Source: AVCC01 sp039920865 (GTDB lineage: Bacteria; Pseudomonadota; Gammaproteobacteria; Burkholderiales; Burkholderiaceae_D). From it: a stretch of 20,303 nt of DNA. Position 1 is the first letter of the stretch; each line of letters starts with the position of its first letter. The notes below the pieces were generated by a model. That model saw only the letters and a list, made by a program, of their open reading frames with translations. It was not told the DNA's origin and made no database searches. Below are positions 7,934 to 14,620 of the stretch, one piece after another. The stretch is from positions 1-20,303 of the forward strand of contig JBDSCZ010000046.1 of NCBI GenBank assembly GCA_039920865.1. The letters run 5' to 3'. The translations under genes were made by a program, and so were the position numbers.

Positions 7934-9166
7934 TCAAACTCCCAGTTGTTGGCGTTGTCGGCGCAAATGTTCGGGCATGTCCTTGTAGACATCCTCGAAC
8001 ATTGCCGCGGCGCTAGGAATATTGCCGCTGGCCATGGTGCCGTATTGTTCAGCCTCCTTCTGAGCTGCCATCACTTGTGCCTCCAATTCTTTTTGGGTGT
8101 CTTCGTGTTCCTGTTCCGACCACGCGCCGATCCCGATCAGATGTTGCTTGAGCCGTGCGATCGGGTCGCCCAGCGGGAAGTGCGCCCAGTCGTCGGCGGG
8201 ACGGTATTTGGAAGGATCGTCCGAGGTCGAGTGCGGACCGGCGCGATATGTGACCCATTCGATCAGCGTCGGCCCCAGGTTGTTGCGTGCACGCTGGCTG
8301 GCCCACTGCGACGCGGCATACACGGCCAGGAAATCGTTGCCGTCCACCCGCAGCGAGGCGATGCCGCAGCCCACGCCGCGCGCCGCGAATGTAGTGTTCT
8401 CGCCGCCGGCAATGGTCTGGAAGGTCGAGATGGCCCACTGGTTGTTGACCACATTGAGAATCACCGGCGCCCGGTACACATGGGCAAAGGTTAGGCCGGT
8501 ATCGAAATCCGCCTCGGCAGTGGCGCCGTCGCCGATCCAGGCCGATGCGATTTTGGTGTCGCCCTTGATGGCGGATGCCATGCCCCAGCCTACCGCCTGG
8601 ATGAATTGCGTTGCCAGGTTGCCTGAAATGGAGAAAAAACCCGCGTTGCGCACCGAATACATCACCGGCAACTGACGCCCCTTGAGAGGGTCACGTTCGT
8701 TCGACATCAGCTGGCAGATCAAATCTACCAACGGCACATTGCGTGCCATCAGCAAGCTCTGCTGGCGATAGGTCGGAAAGCACATGTCATCAATGTTGAT
8801 CGCGAGCGCATGTGCGGTACCGATAGCCTCTTCGCCCAGACTCTGCATGTAAAACGAAATTTTCTTTTGCCGTTGCGCGACCAGCATGCGGGCGTCGAAA
8901 ATACGCGTTTTCATCATCGCTCGCAGCCCGGCGCGCATCGTTTCCAGTCCGATTTGCGGCACCCACGGTCCGACCGCACGGCCGTCGTCGTCCAGTACCC
9001 GCACCAGCGCAAAGGCCAGATCGCTGGTCTCGATTGGCAAAACATCTATCGGAGGGCGGCGTACTTCGCCAGCAGGCGTCAAATGAAGATAGGAAAAATC
9101 AGTCGCATGGCCCGGGCGCCCGGTTGGCTCCGGCACATGCAAACGAAGGGGGGCGTTCTGGCGCAT
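7934..9166 (-). CDS. bkdA1: 2-oxoisovalerate dehydrogenase E1 alpha subunit
   Basis: This is the thiamine-diphosphate-binding subunit of branched-chain E1. From the ATG at 9166 the protein is 410 residues, the length I recall for Pseudomonas putida BkdA1, and begins MRQNAPLRLHVPEPTGRPG. The cofactor motif is IGDGATAEADF (GDG at 212-214) through NNQWAIST (241-248). The active-site loop RAGPHSTSDDPSKYRP contains H311. AGGAG lies 8 bases before this ATG and only 2 bases before the ATG at 9172, which favours the second one. The frame remains open to 9274, but that extension is arginine-rich and unlike the family. It is the first gene of the operon. Confidence 0.95.
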   Translation of the reverse strand: MRQNAPLRLHVPEPTGRPGHATDFSYLHLTPAGEVRRPPIDVLPIETSDLAFALVRVLDDDGRAVGPWVPQIGLETMRAGLRAMMKTRIFDARMLVAQRQKKISFYMQSLGEEAIGTAHALAINIDDMCFPTYRQQSLLMARNVPLVDLICQLMSNERDPLKGRQLPVMYSVRNAGFFSISGNLATQFIQAVGWGMASAIKGDTKIASAWIGDGATAEADFDTGLTFAHVYRAPVILNVVNNQWAISTFQTIAGGENTTFAARGVGCGIASLRVDGNDFLAVYAASQWASQRARNNLGPTLIEWVTYRAGPHSTSDDPSKYRPADDWAHFPLGDPIARLKQHLIGIGAWSEQEHEDTQKELEAQVMAAQKEAEQYGTMASGNIPSAAAMFEDVYKDMPEHLRRQRQQLGV

Positions 9167-9316
9167 TCGCATTGCTCCTCGCTCGATCGTATCTCGCGTC
9201 ATGTCGCGATGTTCGGCTCGGCGTGCGGCAGGTGCCGACCGGTTGCTGCCTTGATGTCTGCCAGATTGCCACACGCATCATCTCGGCTTGATGGAAAATC
9301 CAGTTGAATCAGTCAA

Positions 9317-9345
9317 AGTATCTTCGTCCTGCACTAGCATGTCAA
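9317..9345 (-). promoter_or_regulatory. Candidate sigma70-type promoter of the bkd operon
   Basis: On the minus strand a perfect TTGACA (9345-9340) is followed after 17 bases by GATACT (9322-9317), four of six matches to TATAAT. It points toward bkdA1 and predicts an untranslated leader of about 145 bases. No Lrp-type bkdR gene is adjacent, so the regulator of this promoter cannot be read from the window. Confidence 0.55.
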
Positions 9346-9408
9346 CTTTAACGCGAGCGTTGTGTAGCGACTCGCTTTGCGCGATAACGCACGCGGTGAG
9401 GAGGAGGG

Positions 9409-9454
9409 CGGCCATGGTGTTTTGATGTATTTATGGGCATTTTCGCCATGGCCG
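9409..9454. repeat. Inverted repeat between the bkd promoter and the CBS gene
   Basis: CGGCCATGG (9409-9417) and CCATGGCCG (9446-9454) are perfect 9-base inverted arms with a 28-base spacer. No T tract follows in the direction of the upstream CBS gene, so it is not a standard terminator. It may be a chance hairpin or a processing site at the CBS mRNA end. Confidence 0.4.
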
Positions 9455-9518
9455 TTTGAGGGTGAAGCCTGTCATCGTTTTCAAGCGCGCTTCGCGACTC
9501 GACTCATGTGTCCGTCGC

Positions 9519-9959
9519 TTAACCGCGCTCCCCCATGATGTAGTGTTCAAGCTGCTGGATAATGAATTGCTGTTCGCTGATAATGTCTTTCACCAGATCT
9601 CCGATGGAGATGAGGCCGACCAGCTTGCCGTCGTTCATGACGGGTAAGTGCCGCAAACGATTTTCGGTCATTAAAGCCATGCATTGCTCATTGGTTTGGT
9701 CGGGGCGAACATACATGACAGGAGCAGTCATGATGTCACTGACCGGGGTGTCGTCCGACGAGCGACCCAGAATATGCACTTTCCGGGCATAGTCCCGTTC
9801 GGTAATAATGCCTATGACCCGTTCTCCCTGCATTACCAACAGCGCACCGATACCTTTCTCGGCAAACAGCTTGATGGCATCCAGCACAAATGCCGTGGGT
9901 GCGATGCTCCACACTGCCTGATTGTGTTTGGAATTGAGAATGTGTGCGACAGTTTGCAT
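9519..9959 (-). CDS. Protein with two CBS domains
   Basis: This small cytoplasmic protein of 146 residues consists almost entirely of a CBS pair (Bateman module). The first domain is about residues 10-65 (APTAFVLDAIKLFAEKGIGALLVMQGERVIGIITERDYARK) and the second about 76-130 (VSDIMTAPVMYVRPDQTNEQCMALMTENRLRHLPVMNDGKLVGLISIGDLVKD). Such modules usually bind adenine nucleotides such as AMP, ATP or SAM, or NAD. No catalytic domain is attached, so it may act as a stand-alone energy sensor. The ligand and partner cannot be read here. GAGGAG about 8 bases upstream supports the ATG at 9959. A 16-base palindrome and a more distant FNR-type box lie in its upstream region. Confidence 0.93.
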   Translation of the reverse strand: MQTVAHILNSKHNQAVWSIAPTAFVLDAIKLFAEKGIGALLVMQGERVIGIITERDYARKVHILGRSSDDTPVSDIMTAPVMYVRPDQTNEQCMALMTENRLRHLPVMNDGKLVGLISIGDLVKDIISEQQFIIQQLEHYIMGERG

Positions 9960-9980
9960 GGCTGATCTCCTCTGGTATTT

Positions 9981-9996
9981 TAGAATTGTAATTCTA
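9981..9996. promoter_or_regulatory. Perfect 16-base palindrome, possible operator of the CBS gene
   Basis: TAGAATTGTAATTCTA reads as TAGAATT-GT-AATTCTA, a perfect 7-2-7 palindrome about 22 bases upstream of the CBS-gene ATG. On the minus strand it overlaps -10-like hexamers (TAAAAT at 9982-9977, GAATAT at 10001-9996), so a dimeric regulator could block transcription there. I cannot assign it to a known regulator. Confidence 0.45.
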
Positions 9997-10163
9997 TATT
10001 CGGTGATTTTGCCCGCCGTGACAATCGTTTTGTTGGCGGTTTTGTGTCGGCTGTCGCAAGGTCCGTTTCGTTGAGTACCAGAATATCTTCGTCTTTAAAA
10101 CAAGTCCTGTTTTGCCTTGATAGTGCATTTTTTGGCGCTCGTTAAATATTGTGCGCGAGACAG

Positions 10164-10177
10164 TTGACATCGATCAA
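10164..10177. promoter_or_regulatory. FNR/ANR-type binding site
   Basis: TTGACATCGATCAA fits the FNR consensus TTGAT-N4-ATCAA at 9 of 10 defined positions. It lies in the 374-base spacer between the CBS gene and the Crp/Fnr-family gene. That regulator has the E..SR recognition-helix residues that read TTGAT half-sites. The site is about 205 bases from the CBS-gene start. No good -10 was found at the classical distance on either strand, so the controlled promoter is unclear. Confidence 0.5.
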
Positions 10178-10333
10178 CGGAGTGTGACGCTGCTCGCCCT
10201 TCTGCAACTGGATTCAAAAGGAAAACAGCATCGTCTGATTGCGCAAAAGGCTCGCAGGCTAAAATTGATTGAACGAGTAGGCCAGAGCATTGGCGGTTGG
10301 CAGCGCGGTGGTCATCGTGAAAACTTTTGCTGT

Positions 10334-11053
10334 TTACAATGCGCCGGATTGCGACTCCAGCTCGAGTGCCAGGATATCGATCTGATAGTGACGGTCACCA
10401 CCATTAAGACGCCTGATTTTTCCTTCTCTTAGCAGGGTATTGATGATGCGACTAGCCGTTTCGATGGTCATGCCCAGCACCGATCCTATGTCCTCCAGCG
10501 AAAATAGCGACGATACATCGGATTCGTCCGAGTCACGCATCTTCAGTAGCAGGCGGGCCATTCGTACGCGCGCCAAGCCGTTGGTGAGCTCCCCAAACCA
10601 TTGGTCGGCCTCGACCAGGGTTTCATGCCATTTCATCATCAGCTTGCGGTGCAGGCGAGGCGACGTTCGATCCAGGTATTCAATAACATCGTTCGGAACG
10701 CGGCAGGCAGTTACTGTATTGATAGCAATTGCGTCGTTCTCATAATGTTTGCTAAGGCTGGCTTCCAGCCCAATGATGTTGCCGGTGCGCAGGATGCGCA
10801 GGATGCGTTGGGTGCCATCGATGTTCAGACGATTCAATTTAACCATGCCGCTGCGTATCGTATACAGCCCATTGACTTTATCTCCCTGCTTATATATTAC
10901 CGTGCCAGGAGCAAACCGAAAATCTTCGATCGGTGATTGAATCAGGCGAAAATCTTCATCGGTGAAATCGGAAAACAGTGAATTTTCCCGAACCGTGCAT
11001 CTACCGCAATCGGCGATACCCTTTGTGACGGGATGAATTTGAGTAACTTTCAT
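10334..11053 (-). CDS. Crp/Fnr-family transcription regulator with incomplete Fnr cysteine set
   Basis: This is a 239-residue regulator of the FNR branch. The N-terminus has C16 and C19 (DCGRCTVRENS). The position matching E. coli FNR C29 is serine (S25), and an internal C117 matches C122. The cyclic-nucleotide-binding-type fold covers about 30-130 (VIYKQGDKVNGLYTIRSGMVKLNRL). The C-terminal helix-turn-helix is LEDIGSVLGMTIETASRIINTL, with E198, S201 and R202 in the positions that contact TTGAT. It probably senses oxygen, redox state or nitric oxide, but with three of four ligands a 4Fe-4S cluster would need another donor. An in-frame TTG lies at 11065, and the ATG at 11053 is preferred. Neither has a clear ribosome-binding site. 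Confidence 0.9.
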   Translation of the reverse strand: MKVTQIHPVTKGIADCGRCTVRENSLFSDFTDEDFRLIQSPIEDFRFAPGTVIYKQGDKVNGLYTIRSGMVKLNRLNIDGTQRILRILRTGNIIGLEASLSKHYENDAIAINTVTACRVPNDVIEYLDRTSPRLHRKLMMKWHETLVEADQWFGELTNGLARVRMARLLLKMRDSDESDVSSLFSLEDIGSVLGMTIETASRIINTLLREGKIRRLNGGDRHYQIDILALELESQSGAL

Positions 11054-11445
11054 AGTGTGTCTCAATTTGCGAGGAAAATATAAGTACTTGGATAATACAT
11101 GGATGCTTGCCGCAGTAAGTCTCTGTTGGCTCTATTGTAAATGGAATCAATTGTTGCATCGCACACCAGTTGCGTCGGAAGATAAGTTTTTTAAGCAGTA
11201 TTTTTGGGACATTAGAACGAAATTATTCATAAAGTGAAGTCATTGTCCCATGATGTGGAATTTTTTCTTGATTCGATAGCGGCTTCAACTTTCAGCTTAA
11301 TGAGTAGCGTTTCACATCACGATAATGTATTTATAGGTTATTGATAAATAAAGATAAAATTTTATAGTTGAGATTTATAAAAAATATTGTTGCTTTGCAA
11401 AAAAATCTATGGTTATTTGGATGAACTCTGATTTTTTTAATTTAC
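11054..11445. other. AT-rich spacer upstream of the Fnr-like gene
   Basis: About 390 bases are clearly richer in A and T than the neighbouring genes, especially 11320-11445. Short open frames exist, but none has a ribosome-binding site or a recognisable product. The promoter of the Fnr-like gene presumably lies near its right-hand start; a minus-strand TATATT (11081-11076) is a possible -10. The spacer ends abruptly where isocitrate lyase homology begins. Confidence 0.5.
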
Positions 11446-11942
11446 AAGGCCAAATCAGGTTTGCAACAGGCGATCTCGCGCGGTCTGGCTAACGTCGAAA
11501 TGATCTGGTGCAAAACCGGTAACCCTGATCTGGAATTCGTCAAAGCTTTCGCTGGCGTGATCCCTGTCAATTTCCCGGACAAGCGATTGTCGTACAGCTG
11601 CTCGTCATCTTTCAACTGGAAAAGGAACCTGGACGATGCAACTATTGCCAAATTCCAGAAAAAACGCGGCCGCATGGGCTACAAGTTCTAGTTCATCACT
11701 TTGGCTGGATTTCGCGCTGAACTACGGCATGTTCAACCTGACCCACGGATATGCCCCGTAACCAGATTTCTGCATTCGTAGCGTTGCAAGAGCTGGAATA
11801 TGCGGCTGCAGAAAAAGGCTTTACCGCAGTCAAGCATCAGCGTGAAGTCGGTACCGGTTACTTCGATGCAGTAACTCAGGTGATAGAGCAAGATCAGTGG
11901 CCCACAACTGCATAGCATGGTTCGAATGAGGGTGAACAATTT
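11446..11942 (+). pseudogene. aceA: Decayed 3' fragment of an isocitrate lyase gene
   Basis: Translation in shifting frames gives the C-terminal third of isocitrate lyase, the glyoxylate-shunt enzyme that splits isocitrate to glyoxylate and succinate. Recognisable pieces are GLQQAISRGLA, the CSSSFNWKRNLDDATIAKFQ region, YKF-FITLAGF, ALNYGMFNLTHGYA, and QISAFVALQE through KHQREVGTGYFDAVTQ. A TAG at 11689-11691 replaces the expected Gln codon, frameshifts occur near 11710 and 11755, and another TAG lies at 11913-11915. The N-terminal two-thirds, including the catalytic KKCGH region, is absent, and no start signal precedes it. It cannot encode an active enzyme. The open frame at 11461-11691 is part of this remnant, not a separate gene. 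Confidence 0.88.
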
Positions 11943-12029
11943 TTCGATGCCAAGAAAATTGCAAAAGCCACTAATATTGCACTGAGGCAGTATCGAAAAA
12001 TACTTCCAATGCCGGGATGACGTTACAAC

Positions 12030-12066
12030 AAAAAAGGCCGTTTGAGGCAACACTGGTGGCCTTTTT
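12030..12066 (+). terminator. Rho-independent terminator after the isocitrate lyase remnant
   Basis: AAAAAGGCC (12031-12039) pairs with GGCCTTTTT (12058-12066) around a loop of about 18 bases. T tracts occur in both orientations, so it could work in both directions. It is probably the surviving terminator of the original aceA gene. Confidence 0.75.
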
Positions 12067-12104
12067 ATCGCTTGTACTCAAGTGTTTGGCAGGCTTAGGC
12101 GTTT

Positions 12105-12173
12105 TATAATACTGGGTGCAGGTTATTTAATTACTGCAAATAATATATGCGAAAATTTCAGTATTATTATGCA
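12105..12173 (+). promoter_or_regulatory. Candidate rlmJ promoter region with AT-rich inverted repeat
   Basis: A perfect TATAAT at 12105-12110 lies about 260 bases before rlmJ, but no good -35 sits at the right distance. Downstream, TGCAAATAATA (12135-12145) and TATTATTATGCA (12162-12173) form an imperfect inverted repeat. A second possible -10 (TAGAAT, 12276-12281) is nearer rlmJ. No reading frame in 12067-12372 looks coding. Confidence 0.3.
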
Positions 12174-12372
12174 TACTCCTTGTTTTTATATTTTATACTG
12201 CTTTTTGTAAGGATGCTGAGTGGCGCATGTCGGGCTGCCAAGCCAGTCCATGGTATGTCGGCAGTCCAGACTTGTTAGAATGGCGGCATTGTTGCTGCAA
12301 CGATCCCCAAGTCTTTTGTTTTTCTTCAAAGATCACAGTTTTTGACCCATTTACCACGATTGAATCCCCTTT

Positions 12373-13290
12373 ATGTTGAGTTATCGCCACGCCTTCCATG
12401 CGGGTAATCACGCCGATGTCTTAAAGCATGTCGTGACCATGCAGCTCTTGCAATATCTCGGCCAGAAAGATACGCCGTACATGTATATCGACACCCATGC
12501 CGGTGCCGGCCTGTATGCGCTTGATGGCAGTTATGCTGCCAAAAATGCCGAATTTGAAAGCGGCATTAGCCGTCTTTGGGAGCGCAAGGACATGCCTGCG
12601 TCACTGGCCGAATACGTCAAGCTCATCAAGCAGATGAATCCCAGCGGCAAGATGCGTTATTACCCTGGCTCTCCTTATGTTGCCGAGAAAACCATGCGTG
12701 AGCAAGACCGACTACGTCTGTTCGAGCTGCATCCAAGCGATAGCAGGTTATTGGCCGATAATTTTCGCAAGCTGGACGCCCATGCCGCAGAGCAGGGCGT
12801 GCGGCAGACGGTGCGCGGTACGCGCGTGATGATTCAGCGCGCCGATGGCTTTACCGGCTTGCGGGCATTGTTGCCGCCGCCATCGCGGCGCGGTCTGGTG
12901 TTGATTGATCCGCCCTATGAGGACAAGGGCGACTATCGTCGCGTCAAAGACACTCTGGCGGATGCATTGATCCGTTTCGCTACTGGCACGTACGCAATCT
13001 GGTATCCGGTACTCAATCGGATGGAATCGCGCCAATTGCCGGAGCAATTGAAGCGACTGCCCTCCAGCGGCTGGCTCAATGTCACGCTTTCAGTCTGTGC
13101 ACCGTCGCCGGACGGTTTTGGCCTCCACAGTAGCGGCATGTTTGTGCTCAATCCGCCTTGGACGCTGGAGCCCATGCTCAAGGAGCTGATGCCGTATCTG
13201 GTAAGCGCATTGGGAACCGATGCCGACGCTGGATTTACGCTGGAATCGGGCGCACCGCTGGCGAAGTTTACCGGTACGCGTCGGGTTTGA
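12373..13290 (+). CDS. rlmJ: 23S rRNA (adenine-2030-N6) methyltransferase
   Basis: RlmJ methylates N6 of A2030 in 23S rRNA using S-adenosylmethionine. The 305-residue protein starts MLSYRHAFHAGNHADVLKHVV, the family's conserved N-terminus, with K18 in the equivalent place to E. coli. YIDTHAGAGLY (about 38-48) is the SAM-binding loop, and DPPY at 179-182 (LIDPPYEDKGDY) is the catalytic motif of N6-adenine methyltransferases. It is slightly longer than the E. coli protein (280) at the C-terminus. The ATG has no strong Shine-Dalgarno, but the family's N-terminus fixes the start. It stands alone on the plus strand after a gene-poor stretch. Confidence 0.95.
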   Translation: MLSYRHAFHAGNHADVLKHVVTMQLLQYLGQKDTPYMYIDTHAGAGLYALDGSYAAKNAEFESGISRLWERKDMPASLAEYVKLIKQMNPSGKMRYYPGSPYVAEKTMREQDRLRLFELHPSDSRLLADNFRKLDAHAAEQGVRQTVRGTRVMIQRADGFTGLRALLPPPSRRGLVLIDPPYEDKGDYRRVKDTLADALIRFATGTYAIWYPVLNRMESRQLPEQLKRLPSSGWLNVTLSVCAPSPDGFGLHSSGMFVLNPPWTLEPMLKELMPYLVSALGTDADAGFTLESGAPLAKFTGTRRV

Positions 13291-13519
13291 ATGTATTCGA
13301 TCGGAGGATGGCCCGATACGGTTTTTGCCGGTTAATTTGATGCGGATTTTTTAGAGCGCGGCATCAGGTGAAACCGGACGACAGCAATTTTGCGTGGAAA
13401 GCCCGTGCAAGTTTCAGGAATCAGCTGTTAGTTTAGGTTGAAATGATCGCCATTGATTCACCCGCCTATTCCCAGCGAGGCTAGCGATTCGGTCATGAGG
13501 TTCATGGATTTTGTTCTGG

Positions 13520-13560
13520 TGCGACAATCTATTCTGATTAGATAGCAATGTCTTGTCGCA
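13520..13560. repeat. Inverted repeat downstream of rlmJ
   Basis: TGCGACAA (13520-13527) and TTGTCGCA (13553-13560) are perfect inverted arms, and an inner pair TCTAT/AGATA can extend the hairpin. An overlapping palindrome TCGCATGCGA follows at 13556-13565. It sits in the 480-base gap between rlmJ and the convergent methyltransferase. There is no T tract, so it is not a normal terminator. Confidence 0.45.
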
Positions 13561-13579
13561 TGCGAATTGTCGTCTCTTA

Positions 13580-13765
13580 ATGCCCCGTCAAGCGCATTCA
13601 CTAAAGCTGCGCAAGGGGCGATGCGGCGATATGCTGAAACTGGTAGAAAATATCGAGCAGATTGAGGGTGCCGGCGCGTTACTGGCGACACTGCAAAACC
13701 GAAATTATCCACTGCGGATTCATGCCAGCTTCAAATCTCGGATATCGCATGGAGCGATGGCATAG
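13580..13765 (+). CDS. Hypothetical 61-residue ORF, doubtful
   Basis: An ATG-started frame of 61 codons fills the end of the gap and stops 4 bases before the convergent methyltransferase ends. The middle (MLKLVENIEQIEGAGALLATLQNRNYPL) reads like a plausible protein, with codon choice similar to the neighbouring genes. However, there is no ribosome-binding site at the ATG and I recognise no family. It may be a fragment of a lost gene or a chance frame. Confidence 0.2.
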   Translation: MPRQAHSLKLRKGRCGDMLKLVENIEQIEGAGALLATLQNRNYPLRIHASFKSRISHGAMA

Positions 13766-13769
13766 CCGG

Positions 13770-14522
13770 CTATTGTGCCAATAACAGAAATACCGTTGGT
13801 TTCTTGTGAAAAGCAGGCATCTCGCCGGCGCCGAGTGCGCGGCGCCACTTGCCTGCATTTTGGGTACGAATTGTCTCGGTCGGCAAAGTCAGGTCGGTGG
13901 CAAGGCAAATCAAGGTGTCCGGAGCACAACTTGCCGCCAGCGCCTCCAGCATCGCACCGTTGCGGTACGGCGTTTCAATGAAAAGCTGTGTTTGTTTTTC
14001 AAGGCGCGAGCGCTCTTCAAGCGCCTTGATGCGCTTGATGCGCAACCCGGCATCGGTCGGTAAATACCCGTTAAAAGCAAAGCTCTGACCATTCAGGCCG
14101 CTTGCCATGACTGCCAACAACAGCGAAGACGGGCCGACCAGCGGTCGTACCAAAATGCCGTGCTGATGCGCCAATCGCACCAGATTGGCGCCCGGGTCAG
14201 CCACCGCAGGCACGCCGGCTTCGGAAATCAGGCCTGCATTCTGGCCGGCCAGAATCGGCGCCAGCAGTGCCGGCAAGGCCTCTGCCGAAGTATTGACATT
14301 CAATTCGGCAATGCTAATTTCTTGTAATGGTTTTACCAGTGGGTGTGTTGAAGACAGCAGCTTGAGGTATGCGCGTGTCGATTTGGCATTTTCCGCCACA
14401 AAATAATCGAGGCCGGCGCTGATGGCTTGCACCTGTTGCGGAATGATTAGTGACAGCAGATCGCCTGTCGGACTCTCGGGCAGGCCGAGCGTATTTGGAA
14501 TCAGATACAGGATGCCTGGCAT
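13770..14522 (-). CDS. SAM-dependent methyltransferase of the tetrapyrrole methylase / RsmI-like family
   Basis: This 250-residue protein has the fold of RsmI-type methyltransferases. Visible parts are an N-terminal strand GILYLIPNTLG, then VAENAKSTRAYLKLL matching the RsmI EDTR region, EAGVPAVADPGANLV (about 101-115), GPSSLLLAVMASGLNGQSFAFNGYLP (about 129-154) and FIETPYRN. It is shorter than true RsmI (about 286) and lacks the usual LYVVPTPIGNLED start. It is therefore probably a paralogue with a different or unknown substrate, rather than the 16S rRNA C1402 2'-O-methyltransferase itself. It follows yceF on the same strand with a 91-base gap. No clear Shine-Dalgarno precedes the ATG. Confidence 0.85.
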   Translation of the reverse strand: MPGILYLIPNTLGLPESPTGDLLSLIIPQQVQAISAGLDYFVAENAKSTRAYLKLLSSTHPLVKPLQEISIAELNVNTSAEALPALLAPILAGQNAGLISEAGVPAVADPGANLVRLAHQHGILVRPLVGPSSLLLAVMASGLNGQSFAFNGYLPTDAGLRIKRIKALEERSRLEKQTQLFIETPYRNGAMLEALAASCAPDTLICLATDLTLPTETIRTQNAGKWRRALGAGEMPAFHKKPTVFLLLAQ

Positions 14523-14563
14523 GGTTATGTATGTAGTATTATTATGAGTATATTTTTATATGT

Positions 14564-14620
14564 CATATTTAATATGCGGTAAGGTGGTAATAAAACACAA
14601 TACTCCGCATATTTTATATG
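14564..14620. repeat. Inverted repeat at the 3' end of yceF
   Basis: CATATTTAATATGCGG (14564-14579) and CCGCATATTTTATATG (14605-14620) are inverted with 14 of 16 matches and a 25-base loop. The right arm overlaps the yceF stop codon. In the leftward transcript it would form a hairpin between yceF and the methyltransferase gene. It lacks a proper U run, so it may be an mRNA-processing or stability element rather than a terminator. Confidence 0.5.

Noticed and set aside
9409..9536. Strong purine-rich ribosome-binding-like run before a 3-codon ORF (ATG GTG TTT TGA) overlapping a 37-codon frame on the plus strand
   Set aside because: It looked like a coupled leader-peptide arrangement, but no plus-strand promoter or downstream gene exists for it, and the second frame ends inside the antisense of the CBS gene.
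10151..10432. Plus-strand 93-codon frame over the FNR box
   Set aside because: Its second half is antisense to the Fnr-like gene, it has no recognisable domain or ribosome-binding site, and it reads as a shadow frame.
11733..12053. Minus-strand 106-codon frame across the isocitrate lyase remnant
   Set aside because: The plus strand clearly carries lyase homology, so this frame is its antisense shadow.
13458..13712. Minus-strand 84-codon frame in the rlmJ-methyltransferase gap
   Set aside because: It has no recognisable family, no ribosome-binding site, and overlaps the hairpin. The plus-strand frame in the same place is only slightly more gene-like.
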